Below are positions 54,364-62,035 of a stretch of 64,000 nucleotides of DNA, in pieces; positions within the stretch are counted from its first letter, which is position 1, and every line of letters begins with the position of its first letter. The position numbers were made by a program, and so were the translations under genes. The DNA lies in assembly GCA_965242765.1 (NCBI GenBank), contig CBDESY010000004.1, positions 2,108,001-2,172,000 of the forward strand, written 5' to 3'. The notes beneath the pieces are model-generated. The model worked only from the letters and a program-made list of their open reading frames with translations, was not told the origin of the DNA and made no database searches. This DNA is from Bin127 sp965242765. Lineage in GTDB: Bacteria; Chloroflexota; Dehalococcoidia; Lucifugimonadales; Lucifugimonadaceae.

Positions 54364-54402
54364 ACGTCTAACAAAAATAGACGTCCCCATTTTGGGGACG
54401 TC
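54364..54402. promoter_or_regulatory. Two overlapping, mutually exclusive hairpins downstream of the dehydratase gene
   Basis: ACGTCTA-acaaaaa-TAGACGT (54364-54384) and GACGTCCCC-atttt-GGGGACGTC (54380-54402) share the GACGT segment, so only one can form at a time. Read on the minus strand the second stem is followed by TATTTTTGTT, as in an intrinsic terminator. On the plus strand it follows the dehydratase stop by 55 bases with no U-tract. A terminator or attenuator-like switch is possible. Confidence 0.5.
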
Positions 54403-54614
54403 GGGCCAGCGATACGCTCACTGGGGTGGTTGATCTATAGTGTAGCAGAACGTTGAGCCTTGTCAACATCTGTCCAGTCGATTTCTTAGTTGATCCAGTC
54501 GGTCCAGCGGAATCACCAACCTAAGTCTCATCCATAAAGGTTACCATTGAACATGAAATGGAAACGTGTAGTTCGATCATTACAAATACACACTAAGTGA
54601 ACGTGGGAGATGCC

Positions 54615-55241
54615 TTGTCCGAAGAACGAGTGGCGGTGTACATCGATGGATTTAATCTTTACCATGGTCTCAAACACAAAGGCTGGCAACGGTACTACTG
54701 GCTGGATCTCGAACAATTTGCCAAAAACCTTATCCGTCCCAATCAACAATTACGGGCGGTGAGATATTTTACCGCCAGTGTGATTCCGACTGTTGGAGAT
54801 CCTGGCAAACCGGGCCGACAGGCGACCTTCTTGGAGGCTTTGCAGACGCATTCAGATATCTCGATCCACTACGGGTATTTTCTCCCGAAAAAGCTGAAAT
54901 GTCCTGTTTGCGGTATTGTAAGACAATCCTTTGAGGAGAAGATGACCGACGTGAATATCTCAGTCGCGCTGCTAAACGATGCTCAAGATGATCTCTTCGA
55001 CGTTGCAATGATCATTTCCGCGGACAGTGACCTGGTCGGTCCGATTCAATCCATATTGGATCGTTATCGAAACAAACGGGTGATTGTAGCATTTCCACCG
55101 CGTAGACAATCGAAACATCTGCGGCAAATTGTCAGTGCCGCTATCACAATTGGGCGCGACAAGCTAAGAGACAGTCAGTTACCTGATGAAGTAGTAAGGG
55201 ATGACGGGTTCGTGTTGAGAAGACCGGTGACTTGGGCGTGA
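54615..55241 (+). CDS. NYN-domain (PIN-like RNase) protein with Cys pair
   Basis: The protein of about 208 residues has the NYN/LabA-DUF88 fold: VAVYIDGFNLYHGL with the first catalytic Asp, FEEKMTDVNISVALLNDA with the second, and AMIISADSDLVGPIQ with the third. Such proteins are Mg-dependent ribonucleases. A CPVC element near residue 95 may be half of a metal site. I prefer TTG 54615, five bases after GGGAG; GTG 54597 is an alternative. It stands alone between the dehydratase and ilvE. NYN genes often occur in defence or RNA-decay contexts, but nothing here shows which. Confidence 0.85.
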   Translation: MSEERVAVYIDGFNLYHGLKHKGWQRYYWLDLEQFAKNLIRPNQQLRAVRYFTASVIPTVGDPGKPGRQATFLEALQTHSDISIHYGYFLPKKLKCPVCGIVRQSFEEKMTDVNISVALLNDAQDDLFDVAMIISADSDLVGPIQSILDRYRNKRVIVAFPPRRQSKHLRQIVSAAITIGRDKLRDSQLPDEVVRDDGFVLRRPVTWA

Positions 55242-55432
55242 CTACGCCGATGTTGTTGCACGCTAGGTTTTCATCTCAAGCTCAGGTATGGCAGGCGTTC
55301 CAGTTGCTGATTTTTCGGGGTTACTTCGATGCCAGCCGATTGTAGTCACCTCTAGCAAGTGATCAGAGTTTTCATCGCCCATGTCAGAATCATCCTTACG
55401 CGCAACGCAATCGAGCTTCCGCACTTGAGTCC

Positions 55433-55461
55433 TTCACCGACTGCGCATCCCTTAATATAAT
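55433..55461 (+). promoter_or_regulatory. Promoter of ilvE
   Basis: TTCACC (55433-55438), a 17-base spacer and a perfect TATAAT (55456-55461) lie 42 bases before the ilvE ATG. The -35 matches TTGACA in four of six positions. Confidence 0.6.
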
Positions 55462-55503
55462 TGCAACGGCGGCATGATATCGGAAACCAGAGGAGATACC
55501 GCG

Positions 55504-56439
55504 ATGGCATCGACAACATGGGCTTTTTTCAAAGGACGGCAAGTCCCTTTGGAAGAGGCCAACGTACGCGTCGATACTCACGCGCTCCACTACGGGACCG
55601 CGGCTTTCGAGGGCATTCGGGGAAATTGGAACGATGAACACGGCAAGGTCTACATCTTCCGATTGCGAGAGCATTATGAACGGCTAATCCGAGGCTGCAG
55701 CATCCTCCGCATGGAGTTGCCTTACGATGTTGACGATCTATGCCAGATAACGGTTGATCTTTTGGAACGCAATGGATTTGCCGAGGATGTCTATATCCGT
55801 CCGTTGGCATATAAGTCTCAGGAGGCTGTTGCGAACCTGAAGCTTCATACGCTTGAGAGCGATTTCGCGCTGATGATTCTGCCTTTCGGCGCCTATATCG
55901 AGGTTGACGGTGCTATCAGTTGTCAGACCTCTTCCTGGCGGCGTCCGGACGACTCGATGATGCCGACGGGCGTGAAGATCACCGGGCTGTACACGACGAG
56001 CATTCTCGCCAAAACTGAAGCGGTTATGGCTGGGTTCGATGAAGCGATACTTCTCAACCACGATGGGTCAGTCTCGGAAGGCAGCGGTGAGAATCTTTTC
56101 CTGATCCGAGATGGCGAAATCCATACTCCTTTCGAGACGGCGAACGCGCTGCTCGGGATCACGCGCGAATCGGTAATCACTTTGGCGAAGAATGAGCTCG
56201 GCATCGATGTTATAGAGCGTCGTATCAACCGTAGCGAGTTGTATCTCGCCGACGAGGTATTCTTGACTGGCACTGCGGCGCACCTTACGCCGGTGGGTAA
56301 AATCGACAACCGAGCGATTGGCACTGGTGAAACCGGTCCGTTGACCCAAAGACTGCAAGACATTTACTTCGAATGTGTAACTGGCAAGAACCCAGACTAT
56401 ATGGACTGGTGCACCGGTGTTACTCCGGGCGGCGGTTGA
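55504..56439 (+). CDS. ilvE: Branched-chain-amino-acid aminotransferase
   Basis: This fold-type IV PLP aminotransferase makes leucine, isoleucine and valine from their 2-keto acids. Motifs are the N-terminal VDTHALHYGTAAFEGIRG, the PLP lysine region GVKITGLYTTSILAKTEA, and DGSVSEGSGENLFLIRDG, followed by the LGITRESVI phosphate-binding segment. I start at ATG 55504, eight bases after AGAGGAG, giving 311 residues; the frame is open a further ten codons upstream. No other ilv gene is adjacent. Confidence 0.92.
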   Translation: MASTTWAFFKGRQVPLEEANVRVDTHALHYGTAAFEGIRGNWNDEHGKVYIFRLREHYERLIRGCSILRMELPYDVDDLCQITVDLLERNGFAEDVYIRPLAYKSQEAVANLKLHTLESDFALMILPFGAYIEVDGAISCQTSSWRRPDDSMMPTGVKITGLYTTSILAKTEAVMAGFDEAILLNHDGSVSEGSGENLFLIRDGEIHTPFETANALLGITRESVITLAKNELGIDVIERRINRSELYLADEVFLTGTAAHLTPVGKIDNRAIGTGETGPLTQRLQDIYFECVTGKNPDYMDWCTGVTPGGG

Positions 56440-56492
56440 ATCGCTCTCGATCAACCGTCTCGCACAGCTGACACAGGAGCGAGTAAATCCTG

Positions 56493-57125
56493 ATGAGTGA
56501 GCAGATCGAATCGGCTGCAACACTGATGGTGCGAGATTATGTGATTCTCGCGTTCTTGGTCAGCCTCGGTTCTCTGCAGATAGCGGTGTCGATCAGCGGT
56601 ATACGCGGCCTTTGGCTGACTCCCAAGCCGTCCCTAAATCGCATTGTTGGCATTTTGCTGATCGTAGGGGGGCTGGCCTTTTACATCTTTTCGCCGATTT
56701 GGGTTGAAGGTCCATGGGCGAGCGGGTCGGTTGTAGACGGCACTTCTGAAAATCGAATTTGGGGTGTTGCTGAGTTGGGCGAGATTTCTGGTGCGCGCAA
56801 TCTAAACGATATTCACGGCGGCATGGCAGGAACTGCATACGCTGGGTTCTTCTTGATGTCGGCAGCCTTGGCGACGGTTTTAGCCGCGATCATTGGTGCG
56901 ATCAACATGCGTTTATTTCGATTGCGTGATCAAGAAATAGATTCACGCCGAGGCGCATCGCGGCTCGATGGTTTAGATGCTCTTTCTCGCACCGACGCTG
57001 CTAGCGCTTTGTTCGCTTCGCTAGAGGGATTACGTCAAGAAGGACTTAGAGACGTTCGACGTCAGATGAGAGCTGCGCATCGATGGAGCATTGCTCGGAG
57101 AATCGTGGGTATGTGGCGTGATTAG
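56493..57125 (+). CDS. Membrane protein of unknown function
   Basis: The 210-residue protein has three clear helices (about 13-38, 48-64, 108-132), a short extracellular loop with WVEGPWASGSVVDG, and a long basic cytoplasmic C-terminus with two helical stretches (about 140-205). AGGAG lies 12 bases upstream of the ATG. Its stop overlaps the GTG start of the next gene by eight bases, so the two are coupled and may form a complex. Confidence 0.75.
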   Translation: MSEQIESAATLMVRDYVILAFLVSLGSLQIAVSISGIRGLWLTPKPSLNRIVGILLIVGGLAFYIFSPIWVEGPWASGSVVDGTSENRIWGVAELGEISGARNLNDIHGGMAGTAYAGFFLMSAALATVLAAIIGAINMRLFRLRDQEIDSRRGASRLDGLDALSRTDAASALFASLEGLRQEGLRDVRRQMRAAHRWSIARRIVGMWRD

Positions 57126-57708
57126 CACTTTTGACAGAGAGCTGATGCTTTACATCAATTCCTTTGTTGGAAAGTCGACAGTGTTCGATCACTTTGCGAA
57201 GGTGGTTGCTTCCGATTATCTTGTGCCGCTCATTTTTTCGGCCGTGCTGTTTTGCATCTGGTTTGTGGGACGTGATGTATGTGCGCGTCGTCGTTATCAA
57301 CGCGCAACGCTGATCGGAGCAACTGGTATCGGAATAGCTAACCTGATAGTTGATTTGATTGACACGGCGTACGATCGTCCGCGTCCGTTTGACGAGTTGG
57401 GCGATACGATGACGCTGCTTTTTTACCGATCGACCGACCCTTCGTTTCCTGCGAACCCGATGGCAGTGGTGTTTGCGATAGCCACGGCAGTGATGTTAGC
57501 CGATCGTCGACTTGCGTGGTGGTTGTTCGGATTAGCTGCTACGTATTCTGCGTTTAGGGTCTACGTCGGTACTTTTTACCCTACCGATGTCATCGGAGGA
57601 GCGATTATCGGAGTCATCGCCACGCTGCTGGGATGGTTGTTGTTTGAGCTGTTGAAACCAGTTCCGGAGGTTGTGCTGCGTGTGGTGCGCGGGTTCGGCT
57701 TCGCGTGA
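57118..57708 (+). CDS. PAP2-like membrane protein lacking the catalytic residues
   Basis: The 196-residue protein has the six-helix layout and spacing of the PAP2 phosphatase family. The first motif keeps DRPRPF (Arg-Pro-Arg-Pro, 87-90) but has Asp 82 where the Lys belongs. The second reads FPANPMAV instead of FPSGHA, replacing the catalytic His with Pro 114. The third reads FRVYVGTFYPTDV, keeping Arg 147 and Asp 157 but with Phe 153 in place of His. A phosphatase reaction by the known mechanism is therefore unlikely; it may bind lipid phosphates or act structurally with the preceding membrane protein. The start is GTG 57118. Confidence 0.85.
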   Translation: MISTFDRELMLYINSFVGKSTVFDHFAKVVASDYLVPLIFSAVLFCIWFVGRDVCARRRYQRATLIGATGIGIANLIVDLIDTAYDRPRPFDELGDTMTLLFYRSTDPSFPANPMAVVFAIATAVMLADRRLAWWLFGLAATYSAFRVYVGTFYPTDVIGGAIIGVIATLLGWLLFELLKPVPEVVLRVVRGFGFA

Positions 57709-57712
57709 AAGG

Positions 57713-57729
57713 CTCAGCGGCGCGCTGAG
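57713..57729. terminator. Short hairpin between convergent genes
   Basis: CTCAGCG-gcg-CGCTGAG forms a perfect 7-bp stem with a three-base loop, four bases after the PAP2-like stop and covering the last codons of the deacetylase gene. Without a U-tract on either strand, termination here is only a possibility. Confidence 0.3.
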
Positions 57730-58436
57730 ATACGTCTGAATACTTCTCCGTACTCAAACGGCATCCCGTCAGCGGCGCGTCGTGCCCGATCTCTGATGCC
57801 GCGATCTGAACCGGCCTGTGACGACAATCCTGGCACTTGGCTGCGGTGTCGGCTCAAAGCATCGATCCGTTGGTCGATAGATGAAGTGACATCTACGACG
57901 ACGTTTGGGTGGTCGGCGTGCCAAAAGAACACGTCGCCTACTTTATGCGGTTCGAGGCCAAGAGCAATCTGTTCGGGAAAGTGCAGATGGTCGCGTGCAT
58001 AGGGATAGACGGCGTCTTGGACTGTGATGCCGGTGTTGCGATGGTCTCGGTGATTGAACCCGTTGGTGCGGAAGGGGTCATGCGTGAACACGATGTCAGG
58101 ACGATGTGCGCGTATCGCCTTAACTACTTCGCCGAGGAATTCGCGGTTAGCTTCGAGGTGCCCATCGGGGTAGGGCAGCATGACGAGGCTCTTGACACCG
58201 ATTACGGATGCAGCTTCTTCTTGTTCTCTTCGACGGATCTGTACGATGCGGTCTGAGGTCATACCTTCGTCATTGCTGCCGCTGCTGCCGGTAGTGCAGA
58301 CGACGTAGGTTATCTCGCAGCCTTGTGCGGCCCATTTTGCGGTGGTGCCTCCGGCACCTATCTCAGCATCGTCAGGATGTGCGCAGATGACCATTGCGCG
58401 TTCTGGTATCTCTTCGAAGTGCTCCAATTTCTCCAC
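57714..58436 (-). CDS. PIG-L/LmbE family deacetylase
   Basis: The 240-residue zinc-dependent N-acetylglucosaminyl-type deacetylase has the metal motif AHPDDAEIGAGG near residue 20 and the later HRDHRNTG with the third ligand. The substrate could be an N-acetylglucosaminyl lipid, a bacillithiol/mycothiol precursor or a conjugated thiol; the sequence does not decide. The GTG at 58436 is preceded by GGAAAG at six bases; a TTG one codon earlier also exists. It converges with the PAP2-like gene. Confidence 0.9.
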   Translation of the reverse strand: MEKLEHFEEIPERAMVICAHPDDAEIGAGGTTAKWAAQGCEITYVVCTTGSSGSNDEGMTSDRIVQIRRREQEEAASVIGVKSLVMLPYPDGHLEANREFLGEVVKAIRAHRPDIVFTHDPFRTNGFNHRDHRNTGITVQDAVYPYARDHLHFPEQIALGLEPHKVGDVFFWHADHPNVVVDVTSSIDQRIDALSRHRSQVPGLSSQAGSDRGIRDRARRAADGMPFEYGEVFRRISARR

Positions 58437-58610
58437 CAACGACTTTCCGATGTGCCTTCATCATTTAACGGGTGTGCGCACTAAATGCGTGTCTAGATTT
58501 CATCATATCCAGTCGCTTCTGTTGTGCGAAGCACAGAATAGACTCGACTCAGAGATAACCAATCATGCGTTGACGGTTTCCCGATCAACATCAATCGCGA
58601 GAATGATCAC

Positions 58611-59855
58611 TTGAATCTCCAATCGAAAGACCCCGACATCGCCGAGATCATAGCTGCTGAAGAGCGTCGGCTGCGTGAAGAGATCGTCTTGATCGCGTCT
58701 GAAAACTATGCTAGCCGTGCGGTGCTCGAAGCTACAGGATCGGTTTTGACCAACAAATATGCCGAAGGATATCCCGGACGTCGCTACTACGCTGGCACCG
58801 AAAACGTTGATGCTGCGGAGACGCTGGCAATCGAACGTGCTAAAGAGTTGTTCCCGGGTGCGGAACATGCGAATGTGCAACCGCACAGCGGCTCGCAGGC
58901 AAATATGGCAGCCTATTTTGCGGTGCTAGAGCCAGGTGATCGGGTGATGGGCATGTCTCTCGATCATGGTGGGCATCTGACACACGGATCGCCAGTCAAC
59001 TTTTCAGGGCGTATCTACGACTTTGTCCACTACGGCTTGGACGAAGAGACGGAGAAGATCGACTATGATGCTGTGGAGCGCATAGCTGACGAACTGAAGC
59101 CGAAGATCATCGTTTCCGGTTCTTCGGCATACTCGAGGACGATAGATTTCGCGCGGTTCAGTCAGATTGCAGATAATATCGGCGCGGTCCATCTGGCCGA
59201 TATGGCGCATATTGCAGGGCTCGTTGCTGCTGGCTTGCATCCTTCGCCGGTGACTCATGCCGATATCGTCACCAGCACGACGCACAAAACATTGCGCGGG
59301 CCGCGCGGTGCAATGGCGCTGATTACGAAAGAATGGGCTAGAAAGTACGATTCGGCAGTTTTTCCACGTATGCAGGGCGGTCCGATGGGACACGCCATAG
59401 CTGCCAAGGCGGTTGCATATCGGGAGGCTCTGTCAGATGATTTCAAACGGTATGCTGCTCAGATAGTCAGTAACGCCGCCGCGCTTGCTGAAGCTTTATC
59501 TATAGCGGGCATTAGAATCGTCTCAGGAGGAACAGACAATCACCTGATGCTGGTCGATCTGCGTGGCATGGGTGTGACTGGCGCGGAAGCAGAAAGCAGG
59601 CTGCGAAACGTGGGGATCGTGGCGAATAAGAACATGATCCCTTTCGATCCGAATCCGCCGCGGGTGACGAGCGGTGTCAGGCTTGGCGTTCCTGCAGTGA
59701 CGTCTCGTGGGATGACAGCGCAAGACATGGGGACGGTAGCAGAATTCATAGTTGAAGCGTTACGGGTTGAAGACGGTTCAGTTAATCAACGCGCATTGAG
59801 CAATGGGGTCAAGGATTTCGCGTCGGCGTTTCCAGTCCCGGGTATCGATGTTTAG
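58611..59855 (+). CDS. glyA: Serine hydroxymethyltransferase
   Basis: GlyA interconverts serine and glycine with tetrahydrofolate. Motifs are EIVLIASENYASRAVLEATG, NKYAEGYPGRRYYAGTENVD, QPHSGSQANMAAYFA, the PLP lysine in TSTTHKTLRGPRGAM, and NKNMIPFDPNPPRVTSG. At 414 residues it is of usual length. The start appears to be a TTG at 58611; no ATG in this frame fits and the upstream Shine-Dalgarno is weak. Confidence 0.94.
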   Translation: MNLQSKDPDIAEIIAAEERRLREEIVLIASENYASRAVLEATGSVLTNKYAEGYPGRRYYAGTENVDAAETLAIERAKELFPGAEHANVQPHSGSQANMAAYFAVLEPGDRVMGMSLDHGGHLTHGSPVNFSGRIYDFVHYGLDEETEKIDYDAVERIADELKPKIIVSGSSAYSRTIDFARFSQIADNIGAVHLADMAHIAGLVAAGLHPSPVTHADIVTSTTHKTLRGPRGAMALITKEWARKYDSAVFPRMQGGPMGHAIAAKAVAYREALSDDFKRYAAQIVSNAAALAEALSIAGIRIVSGGTDNHLMLVDLRGMGVTGAEAESRLRNVGIVANKNMIPFDPNPPRVTSGVRLGVPAVTSRGMTAQDMGTVAEFIVEALRVEDGSVNQRALSNGVKDFASAFPVPGIDV

Positions 59856-59910
59856 GTTGAAGTCTGACCACTTACACAGGTTTTTGAATTTCAAGTGTGT
59901 TGGCGAGTTG

Positions 59911-59986
59911 TATAATGATGTCTTATCGAAATTCGCGTTGAGTGCGCGTGCAGTTTTGCGTTGAGAAATCACCGAGCAGGTTGGAA
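59911..59986 (+). promoter_or_regulatory. Promoter -10 and leader of the rpsF operon
   Basis: A perfect TATAAT (59911-59916) lies 70 bases before the rpsF start; the -35 is not clear. The leader ends in AATCACCGAGCAGG just before the start. Many bacteria control this operon with an S6:S18-binding leader RNA containing a CCG-bearing loop, so this region is a candidate; I could not establish its fold by eye. Confidence 0.45.
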
Positions 59987-60268
59987 TTGAGAGACTACGA
60001 AATCGTGTGGATCCTAGGCGGCGGAGCCGGCGCTAAGGAAGGCGAAGAATCTGTCGAGCGGATTCGTGCTTTGGTTGGGTCATTAGAAGGCGAACTTGGC
60101 GAGGTGAAGCCTTGGGGAAAACGCAATCTTGCTTATCCGATAGAAAAGAACATCGAAGGTTATTACGTTGAAGCACAGTTCAAGCTCGATTCGGCGCGTG
60201 CGCCGGAGCTGGAGCTTGCTTGCAACGCGGACCGTCAGATCATTCGCCACCTGATTGTTAAGAAGTGA
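59987..60268 (+). CDS. rpsF: 30S ribosomal protein S6
   Basis: The protein reads RDYEIVWILGGGAGA, then VKPWGKRNLAYPIEKNIEGYYVEAQF, the S6 signature, and ends ADRQIIRHLIVKK. S6 binds S18 on the 30S platform. I place the start at TTG 59987 because the family N-terminus is M-R-x-Y-E and GAGCAGG lies six bases upstream. This gives 93 residues, against 108 for the longer GTG frame at 59942. Confidence 0.93.
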   Translation: MRDYEIVWILGGGAGAKEGEESVERIRALVGSLEGELGEVKPWGKRNLAYPIEKNIEGYYVEAQFKLDSARAPELELACNADRQIIRHLIVKK

Positions 60269-60349
60269 ACACCTTGCCGTAACATCTTCCTGATGCCATG
60301 GCGGAATCTATGGCGATTGAGGTAACAGCCAGGAAGGTGAGAACTCCCG

Positions 60350-60862
60350 ATGACGCTTAATCAGATACTTTTGATCGGCAACGCAGGCAGAGATGCTGAG
60401 TTGCGTTACACGCAGAATGGAACTGCGGTTGCAAACTTCAGCATCGCCGTCACGCGTCGTTATCAAGCGCGCGACGAGATGCGAGAAGATACAGAATGGT
60501 TCAATGTGTCGGCTTGGGACCGCCAAGCTGAAGGCGTGGCCGAACGTGTCAAGCGCGGCACCAGGGTGTTTGTCGATGGCCGCCTATCTACCCGCGAGTA
60601 CACCGCCAACAATGGTGAAACAAGAGTCAGTTTGGATGTCAACGCCAATCGTGTGCTCGTGCTCAGCCCGCGAGAAACAGATGGTGAAGGCGGCTACAAC
60701 GGGTACTCGGAACGCCGTAGCGATGACAGAGCATCTTCCGAATATTCTGAAGTACACAGAAATAACGGGCGACAAAACACGGCCCGAAATGTGGCTCCAA
60801 GCGTCGCATCTGATCACCGCGAATATGATGATCCAAACGACTTGGAAAATCTCCCTTGGTGA
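60350..60862 (+). CDS. ssb: Single-stranded DNA-binding protein, copy 1
   Basis: The 170-residue protein has an OB-fold N-terminus (NQILLIGNAGRDAELRYTQNG, then FSIAVTRRYQ and TEWFNVSAWDRQAEGVAER), a glycine/polar linker and the acidic tip DDPNDLENLPW that recruits repair and replication partners. AGGAAGGTGAG precedes the ATG. It sits between rpsF and rpsR as in most bacteria, but is followed by a second ssb seven bases downstream. Confidence 0.93.
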   Translation: MTLNQILLIGNAGRDAELRYTQNGTAVANFSIAVTRRYQARDEMREDTEWFNVSAWDRQAEGVAERVKRGTRVFVDGRLSTREYTANNGETRVSLDVNANRVLVLSPRETDGEGGYNGYSERRSDDRASSEYSEVHRNNGRQNTARNVAPSVASDHREYDDPNDLENLPW

Positions 60863-60868
60863 AATCGT

Positions 60869-61363
60869 ATGAGTCTGAATCTGATACTGCTGATCGGCAA
60901 CGCTGGACGCGATGCTGAGTTGCGTTACACTTCGACTGGACGCGCCGTTGCTGGATTCAGCATGGCTGTCAACCGGCGCTATCAGGTAGATGGTGAATGG
61001 CGAGACGATACTGAGTGGTTCAACATATCTTCCTGGGGGCAGCAAGCCGAAAGCGTAGCCAACAGCATACGGCGTGGCTCGCGGGTGTTCGTTGAAGGTC
61101 GCCTTTCCACGCGAGAGTGGACGAACCAAGCGGGAATTACGCGCACCAGTTTAGAGGTTAATGCGTTCAGGGTGATCAATCTTTCTGGTCGGAGTGAAGA
61201 CGAAGATGGTGATTTTGGAGCTTATCCGCCTTCTAATGAAGGGCGGCCTGCACAAAGCGGTGGTTATCAATCCCCATCGCCATCTGGACCGTCTAGTCCG
61301 GCTTCGGATGCTGGCTACGACCAGACGGGTAGTAGCGAAGACTTAGAAGATCTGCCTTGGTGA
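60869..61363 (+). CDS. ssb: Single-stranded DNA-binding protein, copy 2
   Basis: The 164-residue paralogue of the preceding protein has the same OB-fold order (NLILLIGNAGRDAELRYTSTG, TEWFNISSWGQQAESVANS) and its own acidic tip, SSEDLEDLPW. The two N-terminal domains are similar throughout, while the linkers differ (Pro/Ser-rich here). Both copies look functional. Tandem ssb genes within the ribosomal operon could give mixed tetramers or have divided roles. Confidence 0.92.
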   Translation: MSLNLILLIGNAGRDAELRYTSTGRAVAGFSMAVNRRYQVDGEWRDDTEWFNISSWGQQAESVANSIRRGSRVFVEGRLSTREWTNQAGITRTSLEVNAFRVINLSGRSEDEDGDFGAYPPSNEGRPAQSGGYQSPSPSGPSSPASDAGYDQTGSSEDLEDLPW

Positions 61364-61438
61364 TGATGAAAAGCTGGCTGATTTAATCCAGAATCAAACT
61401 GAGAAAAGCACGGTTTGAACGAATAGCACGGAGAAGCA

Positions 61439-61876
61439 ATGACAACTGGTTCGAGAACACAATCGGCGCCGACGAACCGTCGCCCGAACGCGAACACCGG
61501 ACGTCGCAGACGTGGCCGCTATATTCTTAAGGCCGAAGAGATCGATTACAAAGATGTCCAGTTGATGCGTCGTTTCATAAGCGAACGCGGGAAATTGGTT
61601 TCTGGTCGACGCGTCGGTGTATCGGCTAAGAATCAGCGTCGCCTAGCTCGGGCGATCAAGCGTGCGCAACATCTTGCATTGATACCGATGGCTCCAGATC
61701 ATGCTTACATTACGGGTTCGATTCAAACCGAGGTTTCGCAGAGTCCAGCTAATGCAAAAGAAGATGCTGTTGAAGAATCGGAAGCTGCTGAAGACGCAGC
61801 ATCCAGCGCCGAATCCAATGGCACTGAGAATCCAGACCAAGAAAACTCCGAGAAAAATAACGAAACCACCGCGTAA
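61439..61876 (+). CDS. rpsR: 30S ribosomal protein S18 with long acidic C-terminal tail
   Basis: The core is normal: GRRRRGRYILKAEEIDYKDVQLMRRFISERGKLVSGRRVG followed by QRRLARAIKRAQHLALIPM. After the core the protein continues about 50 residues with many Glu, Ala, Ser and Asn (EDAVEESEAAEDAASSAES and on), so the total is 145 instead of roughly 75-90. GGAG lies five bases before the ATG. The tail would project from the 30S surface; its role is unknown. Confidence 0.93.
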   Translation: MTTGSRTQSAPTNRRPNANTGRRRRGRYILKAEEIDYKDVQLMRRFISERGKLVSGRRVGVSAKNQRRLARAIKRAQHLALIPMAPDHAYITGSIQTEVSQSPANAKEDAVEESEAAEDAASSAESNGTENPDQENSEKNNETTA

Positions 61877-62035
61877 ACTGGTTCGAAAAACAACACGAAG
61901 GATAGTGTCAAACAGCTTGATCAGCAATTTGCCTGCAATCTGACGACTTGGATACCTTGCAGATATTTTGAAAACGGCACCTTGGACAGGTTGTGAACCA
62001 ATGCCGGCGCGTTGCGCCGATTATCTCTCTAAACG

